Source: Streptomyces sp. NBC_01276 (GTDB lineage: Bacteria > Actinomycetota > Actinomycetes > Streptomycetales > Streptomycetaceae). From it: 64,000 nt of DNA. Under the pieces are notes generated by a model. The model did not search any database, was not told the DNA's origin, and saw only the letters and a program-made list of their open reading frames with translations. Positions 63,480 to 64,000 of this stretch are shown piece by piece; within the stretch, counting starts at the first letter, position 1, and every line of letters starts with the position of its first letter. Made by a program: the position numbers and the translations under genes. The DNA lies in the NCBI RefSeq assembly GCF_041435355.1, contig NZ_CP108442.1, positions 2,542,001 to 2,606,000 on the forward strand. The letters are read 5' to 3'.

Positions 63480-64000
63480 ATGTTCGCTGCCTATGCCGCC
63501 CGAATCGACCGAGACCAGCCGCTGAACGGCCTTGTGCTGGGTGACCGCCCGGCACCCGAGGCCCGTCCCGGCTGGGTGACCGTGAACGTCCGCGCCGCCT
63601 CCCTCAACCACCACGACCTGTGGTCGCTGCGCGGAGTCGGCCTGGACCAGGACAAACTGCCGATGATCCTCGGCTGCGACGCCGCCGGAACCGACCAGGA
63701 CGGCAACGAGGTCGTCCTGCACTCCGTGATCGGCCAGAGCGGCCACGGCGTCGGCCCCGACGAGCCGCGCTCGATCCTGACCGAGCGGTACCAGGGGACC
63801 TTCGCCGAGCAGGTCACCGTGCCCGCCTGGAACGTGCTGCGCAAGCCCGCCGAGCTCTCCTTCGCGGAGGCCGCCTGCATGCCGACGGCCTGGCTGACGG
63901 CCTACCGGATGCTCTTCACCAACGCCGGGGTGCGCCCCGGCGACTCCGTCCTCGTCCAGGGCGCGGGCGGAGGGGTCGCCACCGCCGCGATCGTCCTGGG
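63480..64000 (+). CDS. Zinc-type alcohol dehydrogenase/quinone oxidoreductase, N-terminal part
   Basis: The first 173 residues lie in the window; the gene continues beyond it. The GroES-like domain is complete (VNVRAASLNHHDLWSLRGVGLDQDKLPMILGCDAAGTDQDGNEVVLHSV, with NHHDLW and GCDAAG marking the medium-chain dehydrogenase fold), and the Rossmann motif begins SVLVQGAGGGVATAAIVLG. Catalytic zinc ligands of classical alcohol dehydrogenases are not evident (NHHDL in place of C-H), which fits quinone reductase-like or 'zinc-binding dehydrogenase' members. ATG start at 63480. Confidence 0.88.
   Translation, partial: MFAAYAARIDRDQPLNGLVLGDRPAPEARPGWVTVNVRAASLNHHDLWSLRGVGLDQDKLPMILGCDAAGTDQDGNEVVLHSVIGQSGHGVGPDEPRSILTERYQGTFAEQVTVPAWNVLRKPAELSFAEAACMPTAWLTAYRMLFTNAGVRPGDSVLVQGAGGGVATAAIVL

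Noticed and set aside
63037..63555. Small frames on both strands between malic enzyme and the dehydrogenase
   Set aside because: They span the terminator hairpin or overlap coding ends and have no start signals.

Overview
The window is very GC-rich, uses GTG and TTG starts freely, and is packed with Streptomyces hallmarks: a conservon, nickel superoxide dismutase with its maturation protease, a fused E2-E1 2-oxoglutarate dehydrogenase, DUF6479, DUF6325 and DUF6104 proteins, split LigD-type NHEJ genes beside Ku, and an FxSxx-COOH peptide system. It is almost certainly a Streptomyces chromosome (or a very close relative). Most genes belong to the chromosomal core; the accessory parts are about 16.6-18.0 kb, 40.1-42.6 kb and 42.7-55.8 kb.

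Layout. 0-5.3 kb: an MFS transporter fragment, XdhC, a DUF6479 protein, then the NHEJ island (ATP-dependent ligase and LigD-type polymerase overlapping on the minus strand, Ku divergent). 5.3-9.4 kb: a NERD protein, a secreted protein, and a lipoprotein-histidine kinase pair with no response regulator beside it. 9.4-12.8 kb: a TetR repressor with two divergent diiron proteins (AurF-like and ferritin-like) and a DUF3291 protein. 12.9-16.6 kb: a PBP/SEDS pair and a DUF6325/SHOCT pair. 16.7-17.9 kb: a small unknown gene lying between long, imperfect, inverted copies of an interspersed repeat. 18-26.8 kb: an NlpC/P60 hydrolase, a styrene-monooxygenase-like flavoenzyme at the end of a full conservon (CvnA-B-C-D), a PP2C-like protein and a MarR regulator. 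26.9-35.8 kb: Lon protease with a HAIR (HspR) operator, a zinc-ribbon protein, a DUF4097 lipoprotein, a sulfurtransferase, a polytopic glycosyltransferase with an apparent frameshift, a lipoprotein and an OmpR-type two-component system. 36.0-40.0 kb: 2-oxoglutarate dehydrogenase. 40.1-42.6 kb: a decayed patch (broken XRE regulator, truncated HEAT-type protein) and two small orphan genes.

The most striking region is 42.7-55.8 kb, seven genes on the minus strand in one direction. In transcription order these are a trypsin-like VMAP-type protease, a MoxR AAA+ ATPase and a SAV_2336-type vWA protein (the composition of a predicted ternary NTP-dependent conflict system), followed by a 64-residue FxS-type RiPP precursor, the FxsB radical SAM/SPASM cyclophane synthase, an HExxH peptide hydroxylase with a 15-copy hexanucleotide Ala-Glu tract, and a TIR-like/NB-ARC/TPR protein (FxsT). 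The order suggests that a modified peptide and a STAND-type sensor act with a protease-based conflict module.

55.9-64 kb returns to the core: DUF6104, sodN and divergent sodX, a CGNR regulator, a methyltransferase, a polar amino-acid ABC transporter (binding protein, fused-name permease, ATPase), NAD-type malic enzyme and the start of a zinc-type alcohol dehydrogenase/quinone reductase. No rRNA, tRNA, CRISPR array, transposase or phage gene was seen.
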